Origin: JAEUUM01 sp038326165
GTDB lineage: Bacteria; Bacteroidota; Bacteroidia; Chitinophagales; Saprospiraceae
Assembly (NCBI GenBank): GCA_038326165.1
Contig: JBBQJT010000006.1
Location: 29,343 to 93,342 of the forward strand
DNA length: 64,000 nucleotides
Direction: 5' to 3'
The notes beneath the pieces are model-generated. The model saw only the letters and a list, made by a program, of their open reading frames with translations, did no database searches and was not told the DNA's origin. Shown here in pieces: positions 44,401 to 51,923 of this stretch. Both the position numbers and the translations under genes were made by a program. Positions within the stretch are counted from its first letter, which is position 1, and every line of letters begins with the position of its first letter.

Positions 44401-45273
44401 TTCACTTGAATAATTTATGAAGTAGTAGTTTTCATTACTATATAGATTGGTTGTAACTGTCAGTAGGTTTTTGCCAGATGGTAGTGAAACAGTATGAGGG
44501 CCTTCAGCATAAAATAAGACGAAATCTCCAGAATTGAATTTGCCATCTTCTTCACCTGATACAAAAATTGGATTTTGAATTAAATCATCGGGTCTGGAAT
44601 CAGCAACTTGCTCAGAAAGCATAGAGCCGCCATTTCCGTACACTTTTATTCTTCTGGGGTCAATGTCATCTGGATTTAAGCCCAAAGTATTCTTGAAGTA
44701 ATTATAGTCCAATTTGTGTATTCCTGATTTTACAACGGAAACTTTAAAATTTTCACCAGAATTGAGCACAGAATTGGTGGTGTTACCGCCTCGGTTCTGA
44801 ACAATCGGACTGGGCGTTAAAGTGAGTCTTATTTTGTAGCTGGTTAACACCTCATAACCTTGCCCCGACCTGCGGACAGGTATCAAAAAGCCCGATATGG
44901 CGATATTTGTTCTTGACTTAAAAGTAGCAGCTTCAATACCCTTTGATTTGAAATCTTCTTTTAACTCCACGCCAGTTGGTACGCTGATGGGCTGCCAGTT
45001 ACTTTCAATTAATTCTGCGGAGACCTTGCCCAAAACAGTTGTAGGCGTATTAAAATAAAATATAGGTTCTCCTACTTGGGTCTCAGAAGCTCTGCAATTG
45101 GTGCAAGGCCATTCATAAAAACTTGAACCATCATAATTTGTAGCCCATTTTTGTTCTGTTCCCCAATTGATTGTACCCGATATTTCAGTCGTTTGAGCAA
45201 ATAAATTAAAAAAAGAATAAAAACAAAAAATAAGACAAAATATCAACCTTAAACCAAATGTAGCGTATTTCAT
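41407..45273 (-). CDS. porU: Type IX secretion system sortase PorU
   Basis: 1288-residue gingipain-like (C25) cysteine peptidase at the outer membrane. It cleaves the C-terminal sorting domain of cargo and links cargo to lipopolysaccharide in studied species. Signal peptide near the N-terminus (ending FNLFAQ). The catalytic His lies in NYFGHGGPKG (near residue 787) and Cys in LLVTATCTFAGFDD (near 820). The protein ends in its own sorting-like domain with LNYPNPF...NWDGKDDYGN...GVYLYKI. The ATG at 45273 is chosen because it gives a clean signal peptide. It is followed by porV. Confidence 0.93.
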   Translation of the reverse strand: MKYATFGLRLIFCLIFCFYSFFNLFAQTTEISGTINWGTEQKWATNYDGSSFYEWPCTNCRASETQVGEPIFYFNTPTTVLGKVSAELIESNWQPISVPTGVELKEDFKSKGIEAATFKSRTNIAISGFLIPVRRSGQGYEVLTSYKIRLTLTPSPIVQNRGGNTTNSVLNSGENFKVSVVKSGIHKLDYNYFKNTLGLNPDDIDPRRIKVYGNGGSMLSEQVADSRPDDLIQNPIFVSGEEDGKFNSGDFVLFYAEGPHTVSLPSGKNLLTVTTNLYSNENYYFINYSSENGKRINLSQDNGPASYVTSSYQEVIRYEPEEVNLLDLDENGSGSGKLWFGDNFGGGSTKDYTSKFLIKNILTDQDATVKIVMASRSSATTNFKATIDGKNTTSNNIPASVVPNSSLYARVGSLTTTFKPSGGNVPLTLQYNAPAGSSAWLDYIEFNATCALNLKNSTILIADPNSIGNPYVQYRFIVGSDQPEVWKVTNLGNIEKMPVSDAGGFYSFISANTELNSFVAFNPNGNFVSPGFVQKLANQNLHGIQKTDMVIIYSKIFESEMLRLKSHREKVSGLTITAVDIPSIYNEFSSGKNDLTAIRDFCKMIYDRDPNFKYLLLFGDGTYDYKNNLKLDPFQNFIPVFETPESFNYISSYPSDDYYALLDNVEGGDLNGGMELAVGRLTVNNLEESKILVDKIIHYDTSPLGLKDWRLRALFSGDDEDSNTHVNDAEIISKSVVQSQPLYNLDKIYLDSYKLVPTPGGNRFPEATDAFNNAINKGALVVNYFGHGGPKGLAQERVISVPDILSWNNYDRMALLVTATCTFAGFDDQTVTSAGEYSILNSKGGAVALFSTVRPVYSTANRDLADAVFDTVFTRPFGQRVPMGEILRIGKNRFSSGTLTSFKLENARKFAMLGDPSQFLAIPENFVSIDTINGFALNTFTDTINALDKVTLKGSILKQDGSFINNFTGKIYVTVFDKPKVFKTLAQQKGSKIQNYDLQKSVIFKGTASVINGKYVVSFIVPKDIDYSFGSGKISLYAENGTTDAAGFNNTVIIGGSGGLITENEPPIVKVYLNDENFVSGGLTNENPLLIANISDDLGINVSGSSIGHDLVAIIDENTENQIVLNEYYEAELNNFKKGKLAFSLENISEGKHTLRVKAWDITNNSGEGTTEFVVAKGGKASLSHVLNYPNPFTTKTSFQFEHNLGPNELTACVRIYSISGVLAKTIYHTTNGAGSRIPDINWDGKDDYGNDLAKGVYLYKITVNSISNGSDPTQKAESDFEKLVLLK

Positions 45274-45301
45274 ATAGAGGGGATGCTTTAATTGTTTAGA
45301 C

Positions 45302-45309
45302 CAAAAATA
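45302..45309 (-). promoter_or_regulatory. -7 promoter element for porU
   Basis: TATTTTTG on the minus strand, 28 bases before the porU ATG at 45273, supports that start over an in-frame codon further upstream. -33 box not clear. Confidence 0.4.
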
Positions 45310-45389
45310 TAACGGAAAGTCGTTTAATGTATTGTATCTATGCAAAGCTTGTGTAAATTTATGCCTTCCAAAGTAATAATCTTAAAAAA

Positions 45390-46412
45390 ATGTGGAAATA
45401 TTTCAAACTGATTTTTGTTAGCTTCTTGTTGAATTTTCAAATATATGCTTTGTATGCGCAAGATCCTGTGTACAGTCAGTTTTTTGCATCACCCCTAATT
45501 CTGAATCCAGCCTTTGCTGGCAATACCACCAATCCTTTCGTATCCTTTCAATATCGGAATCAATGGCCGTCTTTGAACGCCTATGTTACCTATAGTGCCA
45601 CTTACGATCAATCATTGCCGCTAGAAAACGCCGGAGTTGGTTTGGCCGTCATGTCGGATGATGCAGGTAATGGTATATACAAAACCAATTCTGCTTATGG
45701 AATGTTCAGTTATAAAGTTGCGCTTACTGATAATTTTAATGCCAAAATAGGTGTAGAAGCAGGAGCCATTCAAACAAGGTTGAATTGGGACCGTTTGGTA
45801 TTTTATGATCAACTAGATCCAAGGTATGGTACTTTGAACTCACAAGGGAACCCAAATATCAGTCAGGAACTTAGACCCGAGCAGTTAAGCAAAACAATAT
45901 TAGATATCGGTTCAGGAATATTATTTTACACTCCAAAATGGTATGCGGGCGCTTCATTCAAACATTTGACCTCGCCAGATGTAAATTATTTTAGCAAAAA
46001 TGATAATTTATTTGTTGGTCTGCCAATGAGATATACAGTTCATGCTGGTGCACAAATACCATTGGATAGATATAACAATGGTGATGTTTTCATTTCTCCT
46101 AACGCAATGTATGTGCGACAAGGTCAATTCTCTCAACTCAATATTGGAGCATATGCTGGTTTTGGTAAATTTTTCGCAGGTGCGTGGTATCGGCATGCTG
46201 GAACTAATACCGATGCAGCAATCTTATCAGCAGGGTTTCAGCAAGACATTATTAAAGTTGGATATGCATACGATATTACATTAAGTGGACTTGCTGGTCA
46301 GTCAGGAGGTAGTCATGAAATATTTTTATCATTAAATTTTGACAACACTGAATCTGCTAGAAGGGAGCAAAAAGCCCGAAATATGCAGGATTGCTTTAAG
46401 ATGTTTCGCTAA
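45390..46412 (+). CDS. PorP/SprF-family outer-membrane protein
   Basis: 340 residues with a signal peptide (ending IYALYAQ) and the family N-terminus DPVYSQFFASPLILNPAFAGN, then a beta-barrel rich in Tyr/Gly. PorP/SprF proteins are outer-membrane type IX partners; many genomes hold several copies beside large adhesins. Here it is next to gldJ and divergent from porU, which ties it to secretion or gliding. Whether it is the core PorP or an SprF paralogue cannot be told from sequence. Confidence 0.9.
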   Translation: MWKYFKLIFVSFLLNFQIYALYAQDPVYSQFFASPLILNPAFAGNTTNPFVSFQYRNQWPSLNAYVTYSATYDQSLPLENAGVGLAVMSDDAGNGIYKTNSAYGMFSYKVALTDNFNAKIGVEAGAIQTRLNWDRLVFYDQLDPRYGTLNSQGNPNISQELRPEQLSKTILDIGSGILFYTPKWYAGASFKHLTSPDVNYFSKNDNLFVGLPMRYTVHAGAQIPLDRYNNGDVFISPNAMYVRQGQFSQLNIGAYAGFGKFFAGAWYRHAGTNTDAAILSAGFQQDIIKVGYAYDITLSGLAGQSGGSHEIFLSLNFDNTESARREQKARNMQDCFKMFR

Positions 46413-46480
46413 AAAGCATTTTTTTTTAAAGACATAAAATAAATTTTGTACCAATGGCTGCAAATTTTACGTTAATGATG

Positions 46481-46488
46481 TAAGTTTG
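46481..46488 (+). promoter_or_regulatory. -7 promoter element for gldJ
   Basis: TAAGTTTG, 29 bases before the gldJ ATG, is a perfect -7 match. A -33 box at normal spacing is not evident. Confidence 0.4.
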
Positions 46489-46517
46489 TACTCTTATTAA
46501 AATCACTTTTCATCAGT

Positions 46518-48026
46518 ATGATTAAAAATCCGATAAAATTCGTCGCTCTATTGCTGGGTGTAGTTCTAATTGCATCATGCAGCAGTGGTAAGCAAGACAG
46601 GTCCAGAGCAACAGGTTGGAAGTACAATGACCAAAAATGGGGAGGCTTTGAAAAGCTGAACTATGAAGGTCAAGTAACAGGACCAAACCTTGTATTAATT
46701 CAAGGTGGAACATTTGCAATGGGTACTACCCAACAAGATGTAACTTATGAGTGGAACAACGTCCCTCGCCGTGTAACAGTATCTTCATTCTACATGGATG
46801 AAACAGAAGTTGCTAACATTGAATACCGCAACTATCTCTATTGGCTAGGTAACACTTTTGGTGAATCATATCCTGAAGTTTACAACAAAGCACTCCCTGA
46901 CACATTGGTTTGGAGAGAAGAGCTTTCTTACAATGAGCCTTATGTAGAGACTTACTTCCGTTACCCTGCCTATGATGATTATCCGGTAGTGGGTGTTAAC
47001 TGGAGTCAAGCAAATGATTACTGCAAATGGAGAACGGATCGTGTTAATGAGATGATCCTCATTGAGCGTGGTATTATAAACCCAAATAATGAGCAAAAGG
47101 ACTCTGATAACTTCAATACAGAAGCTTATCTTGTTGGTCAGTATCAAGGTAGTGTAAAGAAAAATCTAAAAGATATCAAGACTGGTGGTGAACGTCCAGT
47201 CAGATTTGAAGACGGTATTCTATTACCAGCATACAGACTTCCAACTGAAGCGGAGTGGGAATATGCTGCAATGGGACTCATTGGAAATCAGACATCCGAG
47301 AAAGATGAAAGAATCAGCGATAGAAGAATTTATCCTTGGAATGGAAATACCATTCGTTACCAAAAAAGAAATAAGTACCAAGGTGAAATCTTAGCTAACT
47401 TCAAAAGAGGTGGCGGTGATTACATGGGTATGGCAGGCAAGCTGAATGATAAAGCATCCATCACTTGTGAGGTTACAAAATTCTTGCCCAATGATTTCGG
47501 TCTTTATAATATGGCTGGTAATGTGAATGAGTGGACCTTGGATCTATTCCGTCCCATGACTCCTACTACCCTAAGAGACGCTGAAGGTCATGATTTGAAT
47601 CCATATCGTGGGGGCAAATTTGAAACTAAAGTAAAAGACGAGAACGGTATTCCAGTTGAAAAAGACAGCACTGGTCGTTTGAGATATCGCGCAGTAACAC
47701 GTGAGGAATCAGTTAACCGTGATAACTATAAATCTGGTGATGTTTACAACTACCTCGATGGTGATAGTATTTCCCTGGCAACTTATGATTATGGCCGTTA
47801 TACACTAGTTAGTGATAAAGCTCGTGTTATCAAAGGTGGTTCTTGGCAAGATAGAGCATTCTGGTTGGCTCCAGGTTCTCGTAGATTCAAAGAAGAAGAC
47901 AAATCTGATCGTGGCTTAGGCTTCAGATGCGCCATGACAAGAACAGGTGGACCTGAAGGAAATGAAGATTCTGCAGGTAACAAGTTCAAAGCAAAAAAGA
48001 ACAAAGTAAAACGCAAATACAAGTAA
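46518..48026 (+). CDS. gldJ: Gliding-motility/type IX secretion lipoprotein GldJ
   Basis: 502 residues. A lipoprotein signal with cysteine 21 (LIASCSSG) precedes a formylglycine-generating-enzyme-like (SUMF1) domain. Blocks typical of GldJ are seen: TGWKYNDQKWGGF, SSFYMDETEVANIEY, ALPDTLVWREE, NWSQANDYCKWRTDRVNE, NDFGLYNMAGNVNEWTLD and a basic end KAKKNKVKRKYK. The residues that bind copper in true formylglycine enzymes were not identified, as expected for this structural family. GldK is a related alternative, but the interrupted insert and the porU-porV proximity favour GldJ, an organisation also known in Flavobacterium. Confidence 0.88.
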   Translation: MIKNPIKFVALLLGVVLIASCSSGKQDRSRATGWKYNDQKWGGFEKLNYEGQVTGPNLVLIQGGTFAMGTTQQDVTYEWNNVPRRVTVSSFYMDETEVANIEYRNYLYWLGNTFGESYPEVYNKALPDTLVWREELSYNEPYVETYFRYPAYDDYPVVGVNWSQANDYCKWRTDRVNEMILIERGIINPNNEQKDSDNFNTEAYLVGQYQGSVKKNLKDIKTGGERPVRFEDGILLPAYRLPTEAEWEYAAMGLIGNQTSEKDERISDRRIYPWNGNTIRYQKRNKYQGEILANFKRGGGDYMGMAGKLNDKASITCEVTKFLPNDFGLYNMAGNVNEWTLDLFRPMTPTTLRDAEGHDLNPYRGGKFETKVKDENGIPVEKDSTGRLRYRAVTREESVNRDNYKSGDVYNYLDGDSISLATYDYGRYTLVSDKARVIKGGSWQDRAFWLAPGSRRFKEEDKSDRGLGFRCAMTRTGGPEGNEDSAGNKFKAKKNKVKRKYK

Positions 48027-48044
48027 TTGAATAAATAATTCGAC

Positions 48045-48084
48045 AAAAGGTCTTCAAAGAGTTTAACTTTGGAGACCTTTTTTT
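48045..48084 (+). terminator. Terminator after gldJ
   Basis: AAAGGTCT (48046-48053) pairs with AGACCTTT (48073-48080), followed by further T. It ends five bases before the murF ATG. Its loop contains TAACTTTG (48064-48071), a perfect -7 promoter match that might serve murF. Confidence 0.7.
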
Positions 48085-48089
48085 ATGCT

Positions 48090-49418
48090 ATGACATCTAC
48101 AGCAAAACTTTACGAAGTCTTCACGAACAGCTCAGGCATTTGCACAGATACCCGCTCCATTAAAGCAGACTGTATCTATTGGGCATTGATAGGCGCTAAT
48201 TTCAATGGTAACACATTCGTAGATGCTGCCTTAGCTTCAGGTGCCAAGTACGCTGTGGTCTCGGATTCTGATTTAGCTGACAACAATAAAATATTTTATG
48301 TCAAAGATAGTTTGAAGGCACTTCAAGAATTAGCAAATTACCATCGTCGACAATTCGAAATCCCAATTTTGGCTATTACAGGCTCTAACGGCAAAACAAC
48401 CACTAAGGAATTGGTTGCATCTGTTTTATCGCGCAAGTATCGTACCCATGTTACCAAAGGAAATTTAAACAACCACATAGGTGTTCCTCTTACTCTACTT
48501 GAAATGAAAATGGATACTGAGATTGCTGTAATCGAAATGGGAGCCAATCATCAGGGAGAGATCAACGATTTGTGTTTAATCGCCGAGCCAACTTGTGGCC
48601 TGATAACGAATATCGGTAAAGCGCATCTTGAAGGTTTTGGGGGAATTGAAGGAGTAAAGAAGGGGAAGTCAGAATTATACAGATTTCTTGATGGTAACAG
48701 GAGTTTGATTTTTGTGAATTGGGAGGAACCAGAATTACGTGAACTAGCAAGCAGGTATTCAAGATTGATTTTGTATGGATTAACCGAAAATGCTCAGGAC
48801 AATGAAAATTTTAATTATTCTTATTCGGTTGAAAAGTCAGAACCATTCTTAGATATAAGTTTTTACTCACCTGATCACGGATTGTTTGAAGCCCAATCCA
48901 ATCTTATAGGGCGCTACAATATTGCAAATATTACTTCGGCCATGTCGGTAGGGCTTTACTTCAAAGTACCTGAACTTGAAATTTGTAAAGCCATTGAATC
49001 CTATTTTCCGAATAATAATCGCTCTGAAGTTCGCAATTATGGTGAGTTAAAGGTAGTTATGGATGCTTACAATGCCAATCCAACGTCAATGGAGCATGCT
49101 TTGAAAAATTTTGCAATGATGACCGGCCATCCCAAACGAGTCATTTTGGGCGATATGTTCGAATTGGGAGAATCTTCTTTCTCAGAGCACCAAACTATTA
49201 TCAATATGTGCCTCAATTTGGGTTTTGATGAAGTAATCCTAGTTGGTAATTTTTTTCATGAAGCTGCCAAAGACCATAAGGAAATCAAAAGCTTTCCAGA
49301 TTTAATTTCATGTCAAGAATATCTGTCAAGCCAGCCTAAAGGGAAAGGGTTGTTGCTCCTAAAAGCAAGTAGAGGAATGAAGCTCGAAAGTTTACTGGAT
49401 CAATTAGTTGGAGGATAG
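48090..49418 (+). CDS. murF: UDP-N-acetylmuramoyl-tripeptide--D-alanyl-D-alanine ligase
   Basis: 442-residue cytoplasmic Mur ligase that adds D-Ala-D-Ala in peptidoglycan precursor synthesis. ATP loop AITGSNGKTTTKE, GNLNNHIGVPLTLLEM, EMGANHQGEI (Mg/UDP-muramoyl region), and the C-terminal DAYNANPTSMEHAL and GDMFELGESS are conserved. The ATG at 48090 is chosen; the upstream TTG lies inside the terminator. Its 3' end overlaps the convergent arginase-fold gene by 15 bases. Confidence 0.95.
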   Translation: MTSTAKLYEVFTNSSGICTDTRSIKADCIYWALIGANFNGNTFVDAALASGAKYAVVSDSDLADNNKIFYVKDSLKALQELANYHRRQFEIPILAITGSNGKTTTKELVASVLSRKYRTHVTKGNLNNHIGVPLTLLEMKMDTEIAVIEMGANHQGEINDLCLIAEPTCGLITNIGKAHLEGFGGIEGVKKGKSELYRFLDGNRSLIFVNWEEPELRELASRYSRLILYGLTENAQDNENFNYSYSVEKSEPFLDISFYSPDHGLFEAQSNLIGRYNIANITSAMSVGLYFKVPELEICKAIESYFPNNNRSEVRNYGELKVVMDAYNANPTSMEHALKNFAMMTGHPKRVILGDMFELGESSFSEHQTIINMCLNLGFDEVILVGNFFHEAAKDHKEIKSFPDLISCQEYLSSQPKGKGLLLLKASRGMKLESLLDQLVGG

Positions 49419-50492
49419 GTAGTTTAGAATTCGGTCAGGTACCTCACCTTTTGCAGAGGCCTGATATTCATCTTGTGAGCAGGGATAGAGATCAGGTTTA
49501 TCTTCAGTAGTTATTATTTGACTGGATAATTGAACCCACCATCTTCCAGAGTGCCGGCTCTTCCAAAACATCAAGTCAAAGCCAATCTTTTTACTGTCAA
49601 TCATAAACGGCTGCAAACCATCAAATGATTTGGGGTAGTCATTGCAGCGATGTGTAAAGCCATCAAGGAAATACCAAATCATTTGAGCCAATAACTGGGC
49701 AGTGATATTGTGTTGATCATTTTCAGGAGCAAATCCAGTAAAAACCATACTACTCATTTTATCACTCATTCCGGCGTATTTGCACAGGGTGCATGCCGTG
49801 AGACCATCAATTCCATTGGGCGAAGGGTTGAGCGTACCCGAATACTTTGATCCATCAAGGACACTCATATTCCATATCATAAGATCAGCATGACGAATAA
49901 TTGGCTCTGCCTCCCCTAAGTTGGATATCAATTGACCAAGTCTGTAATTATCATAACAATGATCCGTCAAAAGCGATTTGAGGTGCTTATGAATAAAATG
50001 TTGTTGGTGCCCAATCAAACCTGGCCTAACCCAATCCCTAATATCGGGTTGAAGCATTTTATCAATAATCTGCGGCTCTCCATTTGCTCCAGTGTAACGG
50101 ATACACTCATCAGCCAATAAAACATTAATTTTTTTCCCAAAAGAACGATAAGCTAGAAATACTGCATCGGTTAACTGTGGATCGTTTGAAATAAATATAG
50201 GAAGGATACCTGCGCTGACCAACTCCTTAATGACTGGGATGACAACTTCCGGGGTGTTATTGCGCAAAATTCCAAGATCCGCAATCGAATCATGGTCAAA
50301 ACCATGACTCAATTTATACAATTCCTTTCTCCAAAAGTCATTACTGGGGTTGGTGTCCGAAAAAATTGCCACACGAACGCTGGACAGATTGTTTCCATCT
50401 TTAGAAAGCGGGATCAAATGATTGCCAATAGAAAAGGAATCAGAGTTGTCATAAAATGAACGATCTATAGCTTGTAACCAATGATGCAGCAT
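49404..50492 (-). CDS. Arginase/formimidoylglutamase-fold protein lacking the metal ligands
   Basis: 362 residues with the length and order of the ureohydrolase (arginase/agmatinase/HutG) fold. In catalytic members the two Mn ions are held by GGxHxx, DAHxDxR and SxDxDxxDP motifs. Here the corresponding places read PIFISNDPQLTDA, NVLLADECIRYTG and LMIWNMSVLDGS, with no His and few Asp. The DxNPSPNG segment near residue 225 is retained. I infer a non-enzymatic or altered homologue; related Bacteroidota sequences are often named formimidoylglutamase. It lies convergent with murF. Confidence 0.6.
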   Translation of the reverse strand: MLHHWLQAIDRSFYDNSDSFSIGNHLIPLSKDGNNLSSVRVAIFSDTNPSNDFWRKELYKLSHGFDHDSIADLGILRNNTPEVVIPVIKELVSAGILPIFISNDPQLTDAVFLAYRSFGKKINVLLADECIRYTGANGEPQIIDKMLQPDIRDWVRPGLIGHQQHFIHKHLKSLLTDHCYDNYRLGQLISNLGEAEPIIRHADLMIWNMSVLDGSKYSGTLNPSPNGIDGLTACTLCKYAGMSDKMSSMVFTGFAPENDQHNITAQLLAQMIWYFLDGFTHRCNDYPKSFDGLQPFMIDSKKIGFDLMFWKSRHSGRWWVQLSSQIITTEDKPDLYPCSQDEYQASAKGEVPDRILNYLSSN

Positions 50493-50579
50493 AATAAACT
50501 AAATTATTAGCCGCAAATTTAGTAAATGTAATTCGGCTTTTGAAATTTTATCAATTATGTACTTACCATCTAAAAATCG

Positions 50580-50587
50580 TAGATTTG
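50580..50587 (+). promoter_or_regulatory. -7 promoter element for the amino acid dehydrogenase
   Basis: TAGATTTG, 19 bases before the ATG at 50607, matches TAnnTTTG. No -33 box at normal spacing. Confidence 0.45.
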
Positions 50588-50606
50588 CAACTTCAAACAA
50601 ATTAAC

Positions 50607-51848
50607 ATGCTCTTAGATTTATTGGAAAAGTATAAAGAAAAAAAGCCTGAGGTTGTTTTTGAATGGAATGACAATGAAACTGATGCATCAGGATGGTTGG
50701 TTATCAATTCATTGCGTGGAGGCGCTGCGGGTGGCGGTACAAGAATGCGAAAAGGATTAACACGTGATGAAGTGACTTCACTTGCCAAGGTGATGGAGAT
50801 CAAATTTTCAGTGTCTGGGCCCAATATAGGAGGCGCAAAATCGGGAATCAACTTTGATCCAAATGATCCACGCAAACAAGAAGTACTGAAACGCTGGTTT
50901 AAAGCAGTGATACCAATTTTAAAAACTTATTACGGAACTGGTGGAGATTTAAATGTAGATGAAATACATGACGTTATACCTATTACGGAAGATCTCGGTT
51001 TGTGGCACCCACAGGAAGGTATAGTAAATGGGTATTTCGACGGAAATAAAGGCGATGCAATTAAACGATTGGGACAGTTGAGGTATGGTTGCTCTAAGAC
51101 CATTGAAGATACTCGTTTCATCATGCCAAGTTCCAAAAAATATGCAATTGCTGATATGATTACAGGCTGGGGAGTAGCTGAAAGCGTTAATCATTATTAT
51201 CAGCTTTTTAAAGATCAAACAATCAGTGGAAAAGGAGTTATTATTCAAGGATGGGGCAATGTAGCTTCAGCTGCTGGTTATTACCTGTCTAGGCAAGGTG
51301 CCCATATTGTTGCGATAATAGATCGTGATGGAGGAGTCATCAATAAAAAAGGTTTTTCACTTGAGGACGTACAATCCTTTTTTCAAAATAAAGAAGGCAA
51401 TGCCCTGAGATCCAAAGAAATGAAATCTTTTGAGCAGGTAAATAATGAAATTTGGGATCTTGGAGCCGAGATTTTTATACCTGGAGCAGCCAGTAAATTA
51501 GTAACACGCGAGCAAGCTGATAGGATGATGAATGGGGGATTGGAAATGATAGCTTGCGGTGCCAATGTGCCGTTTGCGGATGATGGCGTGTTTTTTGGAG
51601 AAACTGCTCACGTTTTGGATGAAAAGATAGGCTTGATCCCTGATTTTATTGCAAATTGCGGTATGGCAAGAGTATTTGCTTATTTGATGCAACCTGACGT
51701 TCCAATTACAGATAGTTCTATTTTTGAGGATGTGTCTAGCACAATTAAGCAAGCTCTAGAAAAGGTAAAGCAAAAGAATGCATCTGGACAATTTATATCA
51801 AGTACAGGATTAGATATTTCATTAAATGCCTTGGTATTTAAAGATTAA
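50607..51848 (+). CDS. Glu/Leu/Phe/Val-type amino acid dehydrogenase
   Basis: 413-residue NAD(P)-dependent oxidative deaminase. Substrate-side GGAAGGGTRMRKG, catalytic Lys in GPNIGGAKSGINFDP, GTGGDLNVDE and the nucleotide-binding loop IQGWGNVAS are all seen. The family includes glutamate and leucine dehydrogenases. Close Bacteroidota relatives are often named glutamate or leucine dehydrogenase, and specificity is not clear from sequence. A branched-chain amino acid enzyme could feed the E1 dehydrogenase at the window start, but that is speculative. Confidence 0.85.
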   Translation: MLLDLLEKYKEKKPEVVFEWNDNETDASGWLVINSLRGGAAGGGTRMRKGLTRDEVTSLAKVMEIKFSVSGPNIGGAKSGINFDPNDPRKQEVLKRWFKAVIPILKTYYGTGGDLNVDEIHDVIPITEDLGLWHPQEGIVNGYFDGNKGDAIKRLGQLRYGCSKTIEDTRFIMPSSKKYAIADMITGWGVAESVNHYYQLFKDQTISGKGVIIQGWGNVASAAGYYLSRQGAHIVAIIDRDGGVINKKGFSLEDVQSFFQNKEGNALRSKEMKSFEQVNNEIWDLGAEIFIPGAASKLVTREQADRMMNGGLEMIACGANVPFADDGVFFGETAHVLDEKIGLIPDFIANCGMARVFAYLMQPDVPITDSSIFEDVSSTIKQALEKVKQKNASGQFISSTGLDISLNALVFKD

Positions 51849-51849
51849 A

Positions 51850-51880
51850 TTGGTCTTAAGGAACCAAAATTGTATCTTTG
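51850..51880 (+). promoter_or_regulatory. Promoter for the OmpA/TSP3 gene
   Basis: TTG at 51850-51852, 20-base spacer, TATCTTTG at 51873-51880. The -33 box overlaps the end of the dehydrogenase stop codon. The ATG at 51924 lies about 40 bases downstream. Confidence 0.6.
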
Positions 51881-51923
51881 TTTATACTATTATGTTATTT
51901 TTTATAATATTCAATTTGAAATC

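Noticed and set aside
46518..48026. Call as gldK instead of gldJ
   Set aside because: Sequence blocks such as TGWKYNDQKWGG and ALPDTLVWRE, and proximity to porU-porV, fit GldJ better.
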